Assembly: GCF_014851395.1 (NCBI RefSeq)
Contig: NW_024041373.1
Span: 18,655,697 to 18,719,696 of the forward strand
DNA from: Micropterus salmoides
Taxonomy: Eukaryota > Chordata > Actinopteri > Centrarchiformes > Centrarchidae
Direction: 5' to 3'
Length of the DNA stretch: 64,000 nucleotides
Under the pieces are notes generated by a model that was given only the letters and a program-made list of their open reading frames with translations, did not search any database and was not told the DNA's origin. Below, piece by piece: positions 1 to 13,001 of the stretch. The translations under genes were made by a program, and so were the position numbers. Each line of letters opens with the position of its first letter. Position 1 is the first letter of the stretch.

Positions 1-710
1 TCCCATGATCCCCAAACAAAACTGTAGCCTGTCATTGCATGCAGTTCATACAGCATTAACTTACCTTCTGTTGCCTATAGAATGGAGACACAGATCACGC
101 AAAACTATGTCATGGCAAAGTGAGGTAATCCTATTGTGTAAAATCAGCGAGTCTACATACTTTATTAACCAAATCGGAGAGAACTGCAGGAACAGAGCCC
201 CGGCTGCATTTTCAACTGGTAGGAATAAATAACACTGGGTGAAAACCAAGCTGAACAAATCTGGCTGATCGCTGATGCCCACAGGTGTTGAAATATGAAG
301 CTAAATCGTGCCACTGGAGATCACATATATCTTTTCATCTCTCTGTTCACAGGCTCTCCTACCGAACAGGACAAGACACAGCAAATTGTGACACTTGTCG
401 AAACAGCGCATGCATCATTTACAGGTGGGCCCTTTTCAGTGCCAGTGTGTCATTAATGCTGAATTAAATGCTGTTTTCTGTTTGATTATTCGGTTTGGTG
501 TGAAAGAGGTGCTTAGAAGAGGCGTTTGGTGCAGTGATGTTTTTCTGTACAGAAAATGCAAAAGGAGATGTAGTATATACAGTGTTCTGACTAAGACAGC
601 TAAAAAAAATGTTTTTAAAACTCATAAAAATGTTACGAATCAGCTTCAGTGATATGGAAAGAATAACTCAAAGTATTAAATGTGCACCTACTGGCAGTAA
701 TGCATGCATA
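1..710. other. Unannotated sequence
   Basis: I see no coding exon, repeat terminus or RNA gene here. The short open frames on both strands lack protein-like composition and have no convincing splice boundaries. Confidence 0.4.
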
Positions 711-1554
711 TACAGTATCTCACAAAAATGAGTACACCCCTCACATTTTTGTAAATATTTGATTATAACTTTTCATGTGACCACACTGAAGAAATTACAC
801 TTTGCTACAATGTAAAGTAGTGAGTGTACAGCTTTTATAACAGTGTAAATTTGCTGTCCCCTCAAAATAACACATCACACAGGCATTAATGTCTAAACCG
901 CTGGCAACAAAAGTGAGTACATCCCTAAGTGAAAATGTTTTGTGTGGCCACCATTGTTTTCCAGCACTGCCTTAACCCTCTTGGGCATGGAGTTCACCAG
1001 AGCCTCACAGGTTGCCACTGGAGTCCTCCTCCACTCCTCAATGACGACGTCACGTAGCTGGTGGTTGTTAGAGACCTTGTACTCCACCAGCTTCCGTTTG
1101 AGGATGCCCCACAGATGCTCAATAGGGTTTAGGTGTGGAGACATTCTTGGCCAGTCCATCACTTTTACCCTCAGCTTCTTTAGCAAGGCAGTGGTCATCT
1201 TGGAGGTGTGTTTAGGGTAGTTATCATGTTGGAATACTGCCCTGCAGCCCAGTCTCTGAAGGGAGAGGATCATGCTCTGCTTCAGTATATCACAGTACAT
1301 GTTGGCATTCATGGTTCCCTCAATGAACTGTAGCTCCCCAGTGCCGGCAGCACTCATGCAGCCCCAGACCATGACACTCCCGCCACCATGCTTGACTGTA
1401 GGCAAGACACACTTGTCTTTGTACTCCTCACCTGGTTGCCACCACACGCTTGACACAATCTGAACCAAATAAGTTTATCTTGGTCTCATCAGACCACAGG
1501 ACATGGTTCCAGTGATCCATGTCCTGTGGTCTGCTTGTCTTCAACAAATTGTTT
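711..1554 (-). mobile_element. Tc1-like DNA transposon, 5'-truncated copy
   Basis: The left edge carries a Tc1-type terminal inverted repeat beginning TACAGTATCTCACAAAA at 711, followed by about 200 bp of subterminal sequence and then the transposase 3' half on the minus strand. Similarity to the family stops near 1554, inside the coding region. The DNA-binding N-terminus is therefore missing, and the element could not move by itself. An inverted piece of the same subterminal sequence lies at 2422-2545 and may be the remnant of the opposite end. Confidence 0.85.
893..1554 (-). pseudogene. Tc1-like transposase, frameshifted and truncated
   Basis: The longest readable frame is 893-1468 (-). 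It contains the C-terminal half of a DDE transposase: VKHGGGSVMVWGCMSAAG, then QHDNYPKHTS with the second catalytic Asp, then SPHLNPIEHLWG with the catalytic Glu. The segment holding the first Asp (WSDETKINLFGSD) lies just upstream on the same strand but in another frame, so there is a frameshift near 1455. The usual Asp of SPDLNP is His here. About the first 140 residues of a normal roughly 340-residue Tc1 transposase, including the helix-turn-helix, are absent. It is inactive. Confidence 0.85.
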
Positions 1555-2421
1555 GTTATTATAAAGCCAGCAATTATAAAGACAAAGAATCTGGGTCAAA
1601 GAATGGATTAGCACACGCAGGTAGCAGGGATCGTCCTAGCTACAGAGAGCTGGAGGGAAGTAAAATGTTTTTGCGGTGAAAAAGTAGCTGCCTGCTCTGC
1701 CAGCTGCCTGCTCTCATTGGCTGGATGTGGATGTCAAGTCGGCCGACCCCTCCAGATATTTGGTATGCTAGATATCTGACAGATGTCAGTGATGAGACCG
1801 CAGATCAACTGCTGATTTACTCCCGATCAAAAAAAAATCGTGTAGTGTGAACTAGGCTTAGTCTGCATTTTTCCAGGTAATCAAACTATCTCTCATTAGT
1901 TGGATGTATGTCCTCTGCAAGGCTGTGTGCAGCTGGACTATTTGTTTTACCAAATGCCACATCTGTCCCTCATGTTATTAGCAGCTCACAATTATTTGTT
2001 TTACCATGGTTCTGCACCTCTCAACTGTGAAAAAAGTGAAAAGTTACTGTAAAAGCTTATGTTTGATGATATTTGTCTTTGTTATTTACTTGAAATGTTT
2101 GATCTTTGATTGATGGAGTAATGAGGGGTTTTAAATCTGATAAATTCATTTATTTATGTTATAATAACACAGAGACATTTTCTTACTAAGGCTATATTTT
2201 TACATCTGATAAATGTCCTTAACTTGAATACATAATCAAATAAAGAAACAGTTATTTAACAATATGTTAAGGAGTAGTTATGTTTATACAGTCTTACAGT
2301 TGCAACTGGCCCTTTGAGGGTAACCGTAATGCTTATGTGGCCCTTGAGTTTGATATCCCTGCCTTAGACCTTGTAGACCTTGACAGTAACGAGTCACATG
2401 ACACAGTGGAGGGTAAATGGC
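1555..2421. repeat. Mixed repeat-like filler between two Tc1 pieces
   Basis: This DNA sits between the truncated Tc1 copy and its inverted end fragment, where transposase 5' coding sequence would be expected. Two pieces look like terminal parts of non-autonomous DNA elements. The first is near 1835-1860 (TCGTGTAGTGTGAACTAGGC). The second, near 2335-2364, reads as the reverse complement of an hAT-like end (CAGGGATATCAAACTCAAGG). Family assignment is by eye, and no complete element can be bounded. Confidence 0.35.
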
Positions 2422-2545
2422 TCACTTTTGTTGCCAGCAGTTTAGACATTAATGCCTGTGTGATGTGTTATTTTGAGGGGACATCTAATTTACACTGTTA
2501 TACAAGCTGCACACTCACTACCTTACATTGTAACAAAGTGTCATG
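2422..2545 (+). mobile_element. Inverted Tc1-like subterminal fragment
   Basis: About 120 bp matches, in inverted orientation, the subterminal sequence at 780-925, for example GTTGCCAGCAGTTTAGACAT against its complement. The outermost terminal repeat is missing after about 2545. It is either the far end of the same original element or an independent fragment. Confidence 0.75.
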
Positions 2546-3861
2546 GGGAATGAGTGGCCTCATTGTAATGAGTAAGTAATCATACACAGCAGTAGGAAGT
2601 GAACTAGACAGGATAGGAAATACAGTTGACCCTGTCAACAGAGTATATGAGGAAATTTTACTAGAATTTTACCACAGCCCATAAAACATGTCAAAGAAAC
2701 AAAGACTGGATTAACTCTATACTTTTTTTAAAATCCCATCAGCATTGCACAGATTTCTTTTTGTGTGTGTCATTTTTAAAAGACACTTTATTTCTGTCAA
2801 AACACACAACAGTTTTGTGTGGTGTAAGTGCTCTGAAATGCTCTGAGCTGAAAAATAGCTCAGAAGCAGGTGGGAAATCCACTCAATCTTTAACCTTCTG
2901 TCATTTGTCACTTCAATCCAAAAGCCTTTACTGCTGAAACCCCTTGTTACCTTGTTCTCAAAAACAGGAAACAGACAGCTGTTTGGAAAATACTCTCAAG
3001 CCCAGAAAATACATTTTATACAGTAGGACTTTTGAATAGTTTTCACATAGCTTAAACACACAAAATCACAAACTATAGATGTAAACTTTATTTCCAGTCT
3101 GAATATGAACGTTGGCTGCAGTAAAGCGTTCTTCTTTAGAACTTCTGCTTTATGCTTCTCCTTTTACACAATAGCTACTGCACTGCAATAGAGATTGTAT
3201 TGTAACAGCAAGTTAAAAAAGGGGTGTCCAATTTGCTATCCTTTTGGAATATTTTAGATGAATGTCAGATATTTACACCAACACCTTGAGTATTATAAAC
3301 TCATTTGGAAAAAAAACTAAAACACTCATTTACTGCAAATTTAAGGAAAACTGCCCATTCTTGGTCGTGTTAATCAGGATTTTTGCTGAATATAACATTC
3401 CTCTCTTCTCCCTTCACGAGTGCATTGTGTCAAGATGACCCAAATTGTGGTTAAAGACCATTGTGGAACTTGAAAACAGGATCTCCATTTCACATGAGAT
3501 ACAGGTTGATCAGTGGATCACGCAAGAATAACTTGTATAAACAGATTTGTCCTGACACCTACAAGTGTAGCATTCAGCAATTTTCACATAATTCATATTT
3601 TCTCTTAAGCACAGACAAAATTCCCAAGCGGTCCAGGCCTGTCATACGAGTCATGTACAGATAGTCTGCCTTTCTCCACGGGATGAAAAAAACATGTTAG
3701 AAAATGTAATGCCTTTATCTGAATTAATTTTGAATTAGATTTTTTTTTAAACATGTTGCTGAAGTCATGTTAAACAAACAAAATTAAATAAAAACTACAC
3801 AGTAATGATGGTTATAGTAATATTCACTAATACAATTGTGTATTAATACAAATACTAATAC
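2546..3861. other. Unannotated AT-rich sequence
   Basis: No exon-like open frame with splice sites, repeat terminus or RNA gene is recognisable in this stretch. Confidence 0.4.
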
Positions 3862-3985
3862 AAATGTGTCCCTGGGCAAGACACTTAACCCCTAGTTGCT
3901 CCAGAGGCGTGCGACCTCTGACATATATAGCAATTGTAAGTCACTTTGGATAAAAGCGTCAGCTAAATGAATAAATGTCATTAAT
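3862..3985 (+). repeat. SINE/L2-type retroelement 3' tail
   Basis: The segment contains CTGGGCAAGACACTTAACCC followed by CACTTTGGATAAAAGCGTC and a short AATGAATAAATGTC end. Together these form a 3' tail that is very common in teleost SINE and L2-derived repeats. A short inverted copy of the second motif lies at 47443-47490. No tRNA-like head is clear upstream, so this is probably a truncated insertion. Confidence 0.7.
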
Positions 3986-5427
3986 GACACTGCAAAATTT
4001 GTTGTTTTTTAATTTTCTTATGTCTGACAGCAGGACTTAAAGCTCCATGATTGTGCTAATGATCTAATAATGAACACTCACCTACTCATAAACAGGCAGT
4101 ATTCATCACTTAAAACTGGGAACTCGTATAACTAAGCCTCGGGCGGGAAAAAGTAATAGAGATTTAGCATAAGAATACAAAACTATTTGTGCATGATGCC
4201 TATTGTCTTCATGTTCACAGTGTCATGTACCGTGGATGGTGTGGAAATGTGTGCGAGCGGACGGATTTAACATCAAGAGATTTTGATGACGCATTTCAAA
4301 ATCTGGGCAGCACACTAATCAAGATCTACTGAAAATGAACACCACAACTGACCCAGACATGAGACCGTGGCTTGCATGAGGAGCAAGACTAGAGACTATA
4401 TCAGGTTCTACTTTTGATGCATCAAAACAGGAGCTTTGGTTTCATGTTGGTCGAGGTAGAAGCAAAAATAGAAACATATGGCTTACCTCCTTCTATATCT
4501 CTCCAAAAACACAAGTTAACAGAGACAGAACGCTGCAGAGCGACAGCCACTCTCACTCCTCCACACCAATGGAGAGCAGCTGTGGACTGCAGTCAATAAA
4601 ACTGAAAAACAGTCTTAAGCCTCTATAGAATGAGCCAAAGTCTCCATCAAAGAATAAGGTTCAGCAACCATTGACAAAAAGGCAAAGGGAGATCACCACT
4701 CCTCAGCAAGAACCAAAAAACTGCCTCAACACTCAATGCAAAACAAACATACCAGGTCTCAGCAACACCAAATTACTGAACCTGAATCTGATTCTACTTT
4801 CAGAGATATTGGCGGGTGTCAGCAGTCAGAATGTCAAGAATATTGCTTTCCTGATGAGTGGTGATTCCTGGTGTCTCAACTAATTAAAAATATCCTTCAA
4901 ATGCTGTCTACCAATCTGTGACGACTCTCTTCATGTTGGACTAAATGTTACTAATACAACCACAAACAAACTAAATAGAAATCAGCTGATCACCTATCCA
5001 GATACTCCTACATCCAGTTGTTCATACCACTCTTTAATATATATTAACTAATCAAGGCAAAGGTGTGTTATAAGATAGCTATGGCCCAAGACAAATTATG
5101 GTCCTCTTTTTCTTTCAATGCTCCAACTTGGCCGAATCCCATCAAGCTGTCCAGGTCAGAAACAATTGTTATCTCCAGGGTCATGGTGTCCCTCGCATCA
5201 GTTTTCCAAATCCTTTCTTTTCTATCGTAGTCCCGAGGACCTCAATGAACCACAAAATTGGAAAGGTGGACAGAACTGAGGCAGCTCTCCTTTAAACACA
5301 GCTTTCCTCATAACAGTAGAAGACATCAGAATGGCATTCTTAATCTCATAGGTATAATTGGTACAGTTTAGCCTGATGTCATTGGCACATTTCTTGACCC
5401 ATTAGGTCTACAGGAAACAAATTTGTA
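3986..5427. other. Unannotated sequence
   Basis: There are no recognisable genes or repeats. The open frames at 4414-4599 and 4671-4883 have no start context, splice sites or protein motifs to support them. Confidence 0.4.
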
Positions 5428-5495
5428 GCTCTTGGGAGTTCAGTAAGAGTAAATATTTCTTGTGGTGTACCCGGTTCGATCCTGGGCCTTGTTCT
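5428..5495 (+). repeat. Possible tRNA-derived SINE head
   Basis: GGTTCGATCCTGGGCC at about 5471-5487 is a good RNA polymerase III B-box and T-arm motif. A weak A-box-like GTAGCTCTTGGGAGT precedes it. The arms do not fold into a proper tRNA, so this is at best a decayed SINE fragment. Confidence 0.25.
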
Positions 5496-6413
5496 TTTCT
5501 GTTTGTACATGCTGCCATTACAGGCCCTATCTGCATACATGGTATCAGTTTTTTTTGCAAAGTAATGCAATCATTCTCCAGTTATTAAAGTAATTTCCAT
5601 AGTAACTACAGTCAACCCCATCAACAGGTGAACTTAATAAACCGCACCTGAAAAATGGTTCAGTGTATCACAGGCAACAACACGGAATAGTAAATAATTC
5701 AGGATCCCCTAGCTGTGTGAAGCTTAAAGGGAGTGTAAGTGACTCTGCAGAAGGACTGTTGGTATTTGAACTCAACTGCCAAACAAATACACCCCTCCCT
5801 TCAGTGCTCCGTCAGACCTCTCCAAAATTTCAAATCTATTAGTTGTCTACAGTGTTGAAACTTGGCCCTTGCCTGTTCATTAAACCTTTATTCTCTTTAG
5901 TCCCTTTCTGCTTTGGCTGTTTCTCTGCCTTCTGTCCTTCTTCACAATGGTACTCTCCCCTCCCCCATCACTCCTGTGCACGAGCACTAACTGTTGCTGA
6001 TTGGCTGGGACAGTGTTGTGTGGCAAGGTCCACACCACTTCCTAGTTGTAAAAATGTAAAAATGTATTGGATTACAATCACTTACTATCCCTTTAAATTT
6101 GAAACTTTGACCCACAATAGACCTACAACACTTAAAATTTATCGTGGTAAATTTCAGCAGTTTCAACTGTGAAACAATAAATGACAAATCTTCCAGTAGA
6201 TGATTATAATCTTTATAATTGCTACATGATCATAATTTCCATTAATCACTCAAAGATCAGAATTAATTAATGTGTCAAAGGACACGGGGTGAGATTTAAT
6301 CAAGATATGCACTGTAACAAAGAAGTATTTTTTCCATTTTTATGATGATGAAGTTTTTTTACCCAAAAGCTCAAAGGTCTATTTGACTGTGACATCATAA
6401 TATCCTGGAACCA
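5496..6413. other. Unannotated sequence
   Basis: Nothing supportable is seen. The 109-residue frame at 5843-6172 is low-complexity and has no motif. Confidence 0.4.
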
Positions 6414-6443
6414 CCCCCCCCCCCCACCCCCCCTTTTTTTTTT
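6414..6443 (+). repeat. Homopolymer tract: C12, A, C7, T10
   Basis: An uninterrupted pyrimidine run apart from a single A. The complementary strand has two G runs, so it may stall polymerases and vary in length. Confidence 0.9.
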
Positions 6444-7226
6444 ACATTATTCATCACTATAACTCAGAAAAAGAAGGGGAGATTGTGACCATATTTCACA
6501 GTCGTACACTGAACAGGTAACACTTTTGACTCACAGGTCATCAAAATAGGTTTTTAGTCATAATTTAATAATGAATTGGGCGATTCCGTTCACACACTGG
6601 CTGGGAAGACACAATGAGTAAACAATAACTAGCACAGTACGGGCTTTCCTCCATCTCCTCCATTCTGCTTTTCACTTCCTGCCTCATTCTGAATTTCGAG
6701 CATTATCAGAATCATGTGCCTGTTAACTACATATGATGCGCCTAGCTAATCATGATCCTGTGAGTGAGTGAGTGAGTTTCACCTACAGCTCATCGAGAGG
6801 CTTTGCATCTAAAAATGCCAGGAGAAAACATAATGACCACATTTTGTGTAGCTATACTCTATAAGAACCCACAGTAATCAAGTATGTGTATCTGTTTAGC
6901 CATACATCTATGATAATTCTTCATTAATCAGTTTTTTATTGTATATTCACTGGGATCATACATACTGTAGGTATTATCGATAGTGATAACTTCCATTTAG
7001 TCAAAAAATACACTTTATACATTTTATTTAATTACGTCCAAGTATTTATTGAATATATTATATGAGTGGAAAGGCATGGATGTAACCTGCTACTTGACTG
7101 GTGGTCAGAGGCATACAACCATGGGGCAGTAATTCTAGTTTAAATTATTTTATTGTGTTCATCCTCCTACCTTTTTTTTTTTACGCACAGTACTGTAGGT
7201 GATCTCTTGTGTAACAGCCAGAATAC

Positions 7227-7230
<4 letters not shown>
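6444..7230. other. Unannotated sequence with a short GAGT repeat
   Basis: A small (GAGT)n run lies near 6763-6777. Otherwise there is no gene or repeat that I can support. Confidence 0.4.

Positions 7231-7277
<47 letters not shown>
7231..7277 (+). repeat. (GT)n dinucleotide microsatellite, about 23 units
   Basis: A pure GT run. The Cys/Val-rich frames across it are artefacts of the repeat. Confidence 0.97.
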
Positions 7278-7278
<1 letters not shown>

Positions 7279-8639
7279 ATTTGTGTCTCCATTGATCAAA
7301 CGGGCCTTTTCATTGATTTGTTTTCATGGGTTTAGCCAATACTTCCTAAGTACGTGTGACTTTCAATATGGGGGGGTTTAAGCAGCGTGGGTGTGTAAGA
7401 ATGTCTAGAAGTATGTAAATAAATGGTAATATGAGCCTGTGAAGGGTATTTTCTAAATTATGTGATTTTGACTGCACCTATTCTTTAATTATGACTTACT
7501 GCAAATAAATGGGGAGTACATTTGGGTTCATCTAACTGAGAGGCAAACATTACACATAAAAACAGGAATATAATTTAAAGCAAGAAGCCCACTGTGAAGC
7601 AGATCTTATCTTGATAAGAAAAAGTGTGCCACTTCTGTATGTCGGTGAAGCAACTTGGCTAAATTAACACTGAACAATTTCTGATGGCAAAGGAAGTGTC
7701 TGTCATGACTAAATTAAAACATGTGGTATGGTAATAAAATCACCATGAAGATGCACTCTGCAGAATACCGATAAAGTGGAAGATTATCATTTATTCTGTA
7801 TTCTGTATCATTAAATAGTTGGGGGGTTTTTGCAGTTCCCGCAACTGTTTTTAACATTCATTGAACAGAGCAGAGCTGTAGTTGGCAAGCAGGATAGAAA
7901 TCTAGCACGGTCCTATTTATCTCTGCCAAAGCAATTGTCATAAATATCTTCAATTCTGCAAATAGTGCTGTTTAATATTCTTCAGCAAAACCCAGGTGTT
8001 CAAACATTCCAAGACTAAATTATGTTTTTAGAGAATTTCTTTATTGTTTATTTGTTCTTTATTTTGGACGTACTTTTTACCATCACATAAAACTACCTAA
8101 CTAATCAAACTGCTGTACGATCCCATCACCAGCATCCCTATTATTAATCCGTTGAGTTAAACTGCTGACAGGGCAGCAGTAATCACCTTGCTGGACAAAC
8201 CACTCCGTGTGACACGTTGATGATTAGGCCTGAGTACAGTGAGGCAAATTAAAACAAGCCACGCAAAGCAAGATGGGACCAAAAGACCAATTACCCCTCA
8301 AAGATAGACAGCAACTGCATGTTGCAACTGAAACCAACATTAGCAGCCTCTGAGAAGTAGACCTTCATTTTGGAGCAGCTCAGCATCTTCAGTATGTCCG
8401 ATAAATTCAGGACTCTAGCAGCTGCTTAGCTCAGGTAATCAATCTGTGGGTCATTCTGACCTCGGCTCTCCCCTGACAGTCTCCTCCCACCTTTGGTATA
8501 CTGCAGCATCTCATAGAACATTGCAACAAATAGGGCATACATGGCAATTAAAAGAGAGGGAGAGAGAGGCTAAATGTATGGACGAATAATTAGGGGAATA
8601 ACTATGAGACTGTCCATCACATCAGGGTAAAAAAGGATT
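7278..8639. other. Unannotated AT-rich sequence
   Basis: No coding exon, transposon end or RNA gene is recognisable. Confidence 0.4.
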
Positions 8640-8885
8640 CCTTAAAGGGTCGTTTCACCCATAATACAAAAATATGTCCAGATCACCTAGCTATTGGTAA
8701 GGTTTATCTGCCCACATTTAAACAATGTCCTCAATGTTACTTAACATGGAAACACAGGACTCTCACGGATGATCTCACAATCTTTCTGATAAGTCATGTT
8801 TTGCTAGTAATTTTGGCATGCGGGACAGGTCTAAATAAAATACCCATGAGCCTCAGCCACCATTGGCACAGACAAGATGCCAGTC
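8640..8885 (-). repeat. Dispersed repeat, copy A
   Basis: Read on the minus strand this segment aligns with 15540-15700 (+). Shared blocks include GGTGGCTGAGGCTC and TATGTTAAGTAACAT or close variants, in the same order with similar spacing. The unit is an unnamed family. No open frame or terminal repeat is visible, so the class is unknown. Confidence 0.6.
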
Positions 8886-9430
8886 TTTGGTGCGATATTA
8901 TTTTTCCCACCAGATTTTAGACAAATCTGCCTCTGATTGGCTCGTACTTGTTGCCTCTGTTGGTTAGGTTGAGATTAGGGCGGGGTAAGGGTTAGCCAAT
9001 CAGTGGCAGAATAGGGTGAGGATTTAATGCAAACCTGGGGCAAGTTCAGCGCCGACAAAATGTAGCAAAACGTTTTTTCCAACGGAAACAGTGGTGCCTT
9101 TAACACCCTACTGTGTACGCAAGAGCACTGCATTTTCCTGCCTTTTTAACACTGTTGTGTTTACAAACTTGTCGCAGTTGATTGGCTAACACCTGAGACA
9201 TGCCCACCAAATGGGAGAAAACATACCTCGAAGCCATCATTCAATCAGAAAGCGATTCAAACCGGTGCCAAATGTTTTGAGATTGAACTTGCCCCTGGTG
9301 TGTGTCAAGTGAGAGTTGTCAAAAATCTGTGGTGGGAAAAAAAATATCACGTAGGGATTTCCAAACACTTCACAGATGAGAACAAAACACAGGGATACAG
9401 TTGCTGAATTCACCCACAATTGTTTTCACA
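8886..9430. repeat. Probable decayed interspersed repeat
   Basis: This block is more GC- and CpG-rich than its surroundings and holds phrases familiar from teleost repeats, such as GTAGCAAAACGTTTTTTCCAACG near 9062. Two inverted CCAAT-like motifs, TGATTGGCT and AGCCAATCA, face each other around 8933 and 8992. No termini were identified, so this is tentative. Confidence 0.3.
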
Positions 9431-12400
9431 ATTTTTTTTTCAGTTTTCTCAACTTGGTAGTCTTTAGCTTCCACTCACCATTAGCGGCGCATGTAACTTA
9501 ATTTTAAGCTCGGTGACTGGATGTTTCTTGTGCACCTTGGGAGTCGAAGTAAATGTCTACCTTAAAGTTTTTATGTACATTTCTTAATCTTTTGTACTGA
9601 TTTATCCGGGAGAGTTTCATGCTATAACTGTGAGTCATGTAACATTGTCTATGGGAAATCTGAGATACTATTACTCCCAGAATCAGGGGCATCTGAAATA
9701 AAGTCAGAAATGGAGGAAGTTATCGTAGATTTTTAGCTGTGTTGCATCATAGCTGACCGTTTGCTAGCTCGGAGAGATTTTTTACCCCCATCAACATCTC
9801 TTCATTGAATGAAATGATGTACAGCGCATGAGAAAAAAAAAATAATAGTGAGGCGTAAATAGCACAGTACCAGAAAACACAAAGAAGCTCTGAGACACAA
9901 TGTGACTAATGCTAGTATGCTCCCAGCTTGCTAGTGTTTTTTTCTAATCATTATTATTATTATTAGCAGTAGTAGTTGTAATAGTAATATTAGTATTAGT
10001 ATTGGTATTATTCAGATGACCAACCCTTTTAAGGAACCAGAACATTCAACTCAAAGATGGAAACTGTACAGTATGATGAGACTGTATCCACCATGCTATA
10101 CTTACATTTGGAGTTCAAACTAAATTTACACAAGCATCAGCTGCAAATTATATGTGGCCCGCTGAGTCAACCTAGTGTACAGCAGGAAGCCCAGTCTAAA
10201 ACACACGCTCAGATCAAAGCATTAAAGGATTTTATTCCTATCATGCTGTGTTGAGTAAGAACCAGCATTTGAATCAAAGTATACAATGCAGTGTTTCCAA
10301 TTTGTTACTCACAGTGACTTTGAAAAACAGTTAAGTTCATGGAAAGGCAACTGCAATGCAATATGATGAGACACAAGGAGCTAATTAGCGCTTGTGTCCC
10401 ACGCTGAGGTGGCAGAGCTGTGGTTGTTTTGGTGAACAATTGTCAAGATTGCCTATTCTGTTTTGTTCTCATTAAGGAGACCGGGTTTCTCTCTGTGTAT
10501 CTGTGAAGCAGAAAGCCATGTAATAGACAATGGCAATGGCATTAATATCTGATATACATGACAGGAAAGAATTGCTGCATATGATTTACATAACCTGTGG
10601 GGAGTTTCTGCTTCAACTGTTGCCTGTCAGTGGAGGAAATAACTGTCACTCTCCGGTGATTTAGTCTACTATAGCCTCTACTATACTCATGTCGTTCTGA
10701 AGATGTTACACTATACTGAGCCTGAACCACTCATCTTGTCAAGTGGAGAGTTTGAACTGTGAATGGCCAAAGGGGAAATCACAGGAGGAGAAATGACTTT
10801 ACGATGAAAGGTGCCAGTAGCAGAAAGAACAGAGAATAGTAGTGAGCAGGTACACACTGCTGAATGAATAGAGTATGCCATGCTAAAAAGACATCTCACA
10901 GCAGCAAAATCCCTCCCAGGAGCAACAATCATTGAACGGTGCTCAGCACACCATGGCCACAGACAACAAATGGCTCGCCACTGATCACAGCAATAGCTAC
11001 TCACACTGCATAACTAAAGAGATGATTAATCTGCTTTGCGGAATGCCCTAGAAAAGCCTCCCTGTCTCCAGCCGCTTCAATCTGTTTGTGTACAGAGATG
11101 ATCTTAGATATAGGGCTTTTGTTTGCTGAAACACCTGCTGCCCAGTGCCACCCGCATCGTACAGTGCTACCTCTGACTTCCCACTGAGGTATTTGTCCAC
11201 AGCGTACAGTAATTGCAGTGATCTGCCAAGTGATTAATTTCCTAATAATTGCTGAGGCTATTCTGTGTCACACTGTGCTGCTGTGATTCTGCTCTGCTTT
11301 CTGTCAAGTCAACATGATTTAAACAGCAGTAGTAAAAGACAACACTTCTAACATAAAAACAAAAGATACAAATAGAGATAAAAGTAGGAGGAAGTAAAAC
11401 AATGGATGATATGAATAAGATATGTGGTAAGTGCATCACATCCTGCATGAAACAGCAGTTCTGCCAAGATAAAGGCTTATGTCCATCCTTAAAACTGAGT
11501 TACTCATTGTCAGAAGATTCAGTGTTCAGAAGAGCTGCAAGTGTAAGCTTTTGTTAAGTGGAGAACAAGGGAAAATGCGCACAAGCAAAGCACCGTGCAA
11601 CAAGAGGTTTTGTTATGATACAACAAAATACTTAAAAATCCCTTTTATCAATAATGCTGTTGAGTTTCAAGTTGCCACAAACCCAGGCTCCTGTACATTG
11701 TCCGCTTGCTTTGCATTTAATCTAACATATTGATTTATCAGAAGTCCCGGCATGCCAAATGACTATCCAGCCCTCCTTTCAGTTTCCCACCTGAAAGCTT
11801 TAATAGAGCTCTGTTCTTAACTGACACTTATCTTAAGGGTGTGTTGACAGTTCCCAGGATTTATTATGTCACTTTGCGTATGGCACATCCTTCAGCGAAC
11901 TAATTACACTGCCCATCAAAGCGGTTACCCCATCAGGCCAAGCTTTGTACCTTAACGTTTATTTGTGTGCCTGCAGACATGGAGAGGGCTACATGTTTGA
12001 CCTTGACATGTCAGATGTCATCTTTTTTGGCAGCTTTGGTTCTCCCTTCCACCTTTAATACTCTAGACTTTGAATGACAGGAATGAGCTTTGTAAGCCAC
12101 TGTTTTAAACGTGTTTTAAGTAAATGTAGGTGATAAAAAAAAAAGAAAGAAATAAAAACGAGGATGAATCAAAACTGCCCCAAATGAAAAAAGCAACAGA
12201 ACATTTCATCAGGTACGGTTTGTTGAGTGTCACTTTGGTAGGCACATAGAAGGTGATTTATTCACTTTATTTCCAAAACGTATTGCATACTTCAGGAATA
12301 AATACATTAACAGAGCACTAGAAATCAATAGCAATAAAGTGAAGGGAGATGGTTTATAATAATGCGTTTATCCCTTGCTTGAATACAAGCAGTTAATCAG

Positions 12401-13001
12401 GATCTGCTTGGCCTCTCGATGGTTTCATTTGGATGGGATTAAGCCCCACATTTCTCCCAGGCCTGAGAGATTTAATCGGAGAGAGAGTTCAACTACGGTG
12501 TCGGAACAAAATCAGACGATGACCAGCCTGGGATTATATTGGCGGATGTGGAAGTCTGATGTCAGGAGCAACCCACATTCTGGCTCTTTTTTGATACAAA
12601 CATAATCTATGCAGGAAATGCCCTTTGACTGCATGCAAACAAAATACAGACATGATGCAAAGGAACTCTATTACTCGGAGGAGTCTCTTGAATATGGATA
12701 TGTGCCGTGAGAGATATGTGCTGCCAGGGTGTCTGTCGGTGCATTTGAACCATTTGCCTCCCTCCCAGTCTCCATCTGGACATCAGTGGATTACTAACAT
12801 AAAAAAACAAGTCACAAACTGAGTCATAAATGTTATAGCTGCCCAAAAGACAAATCACTTACTTTAAAAACATTCAGCTTCATACCCCTGATTTTACTAG
12901 TGAAGATATATGAAATCTATAATCAAATCCTTGTATTGTAAGTACAATACTGAACTGAATAATCGAAATATTCAATTCAATTTCTTATGCTTGTCTTATA
13001 G
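9431..13001. other. Unannotated sequence, possibly intron of the gene ending at 13185
   Basis: No exon could be supported here. A short (ATT)n/(TTA)n run lies near 9949-9968. If the exon at 13002 is the last exon of a plus-strand gene, at least its adjacent intron occupies part of this span. Unique-looking sequence around 12375-12600 could be conserved non-coding DNA, but nothing in the sequence alone proves that. Confidence 0.35.

Noticed and set aside
5428..5495. A tRNA gene
   Set aside because: It has a good B-box, but the acceptor and anticodon arms do not pair. Kept only as a weak SINE-head candidate.
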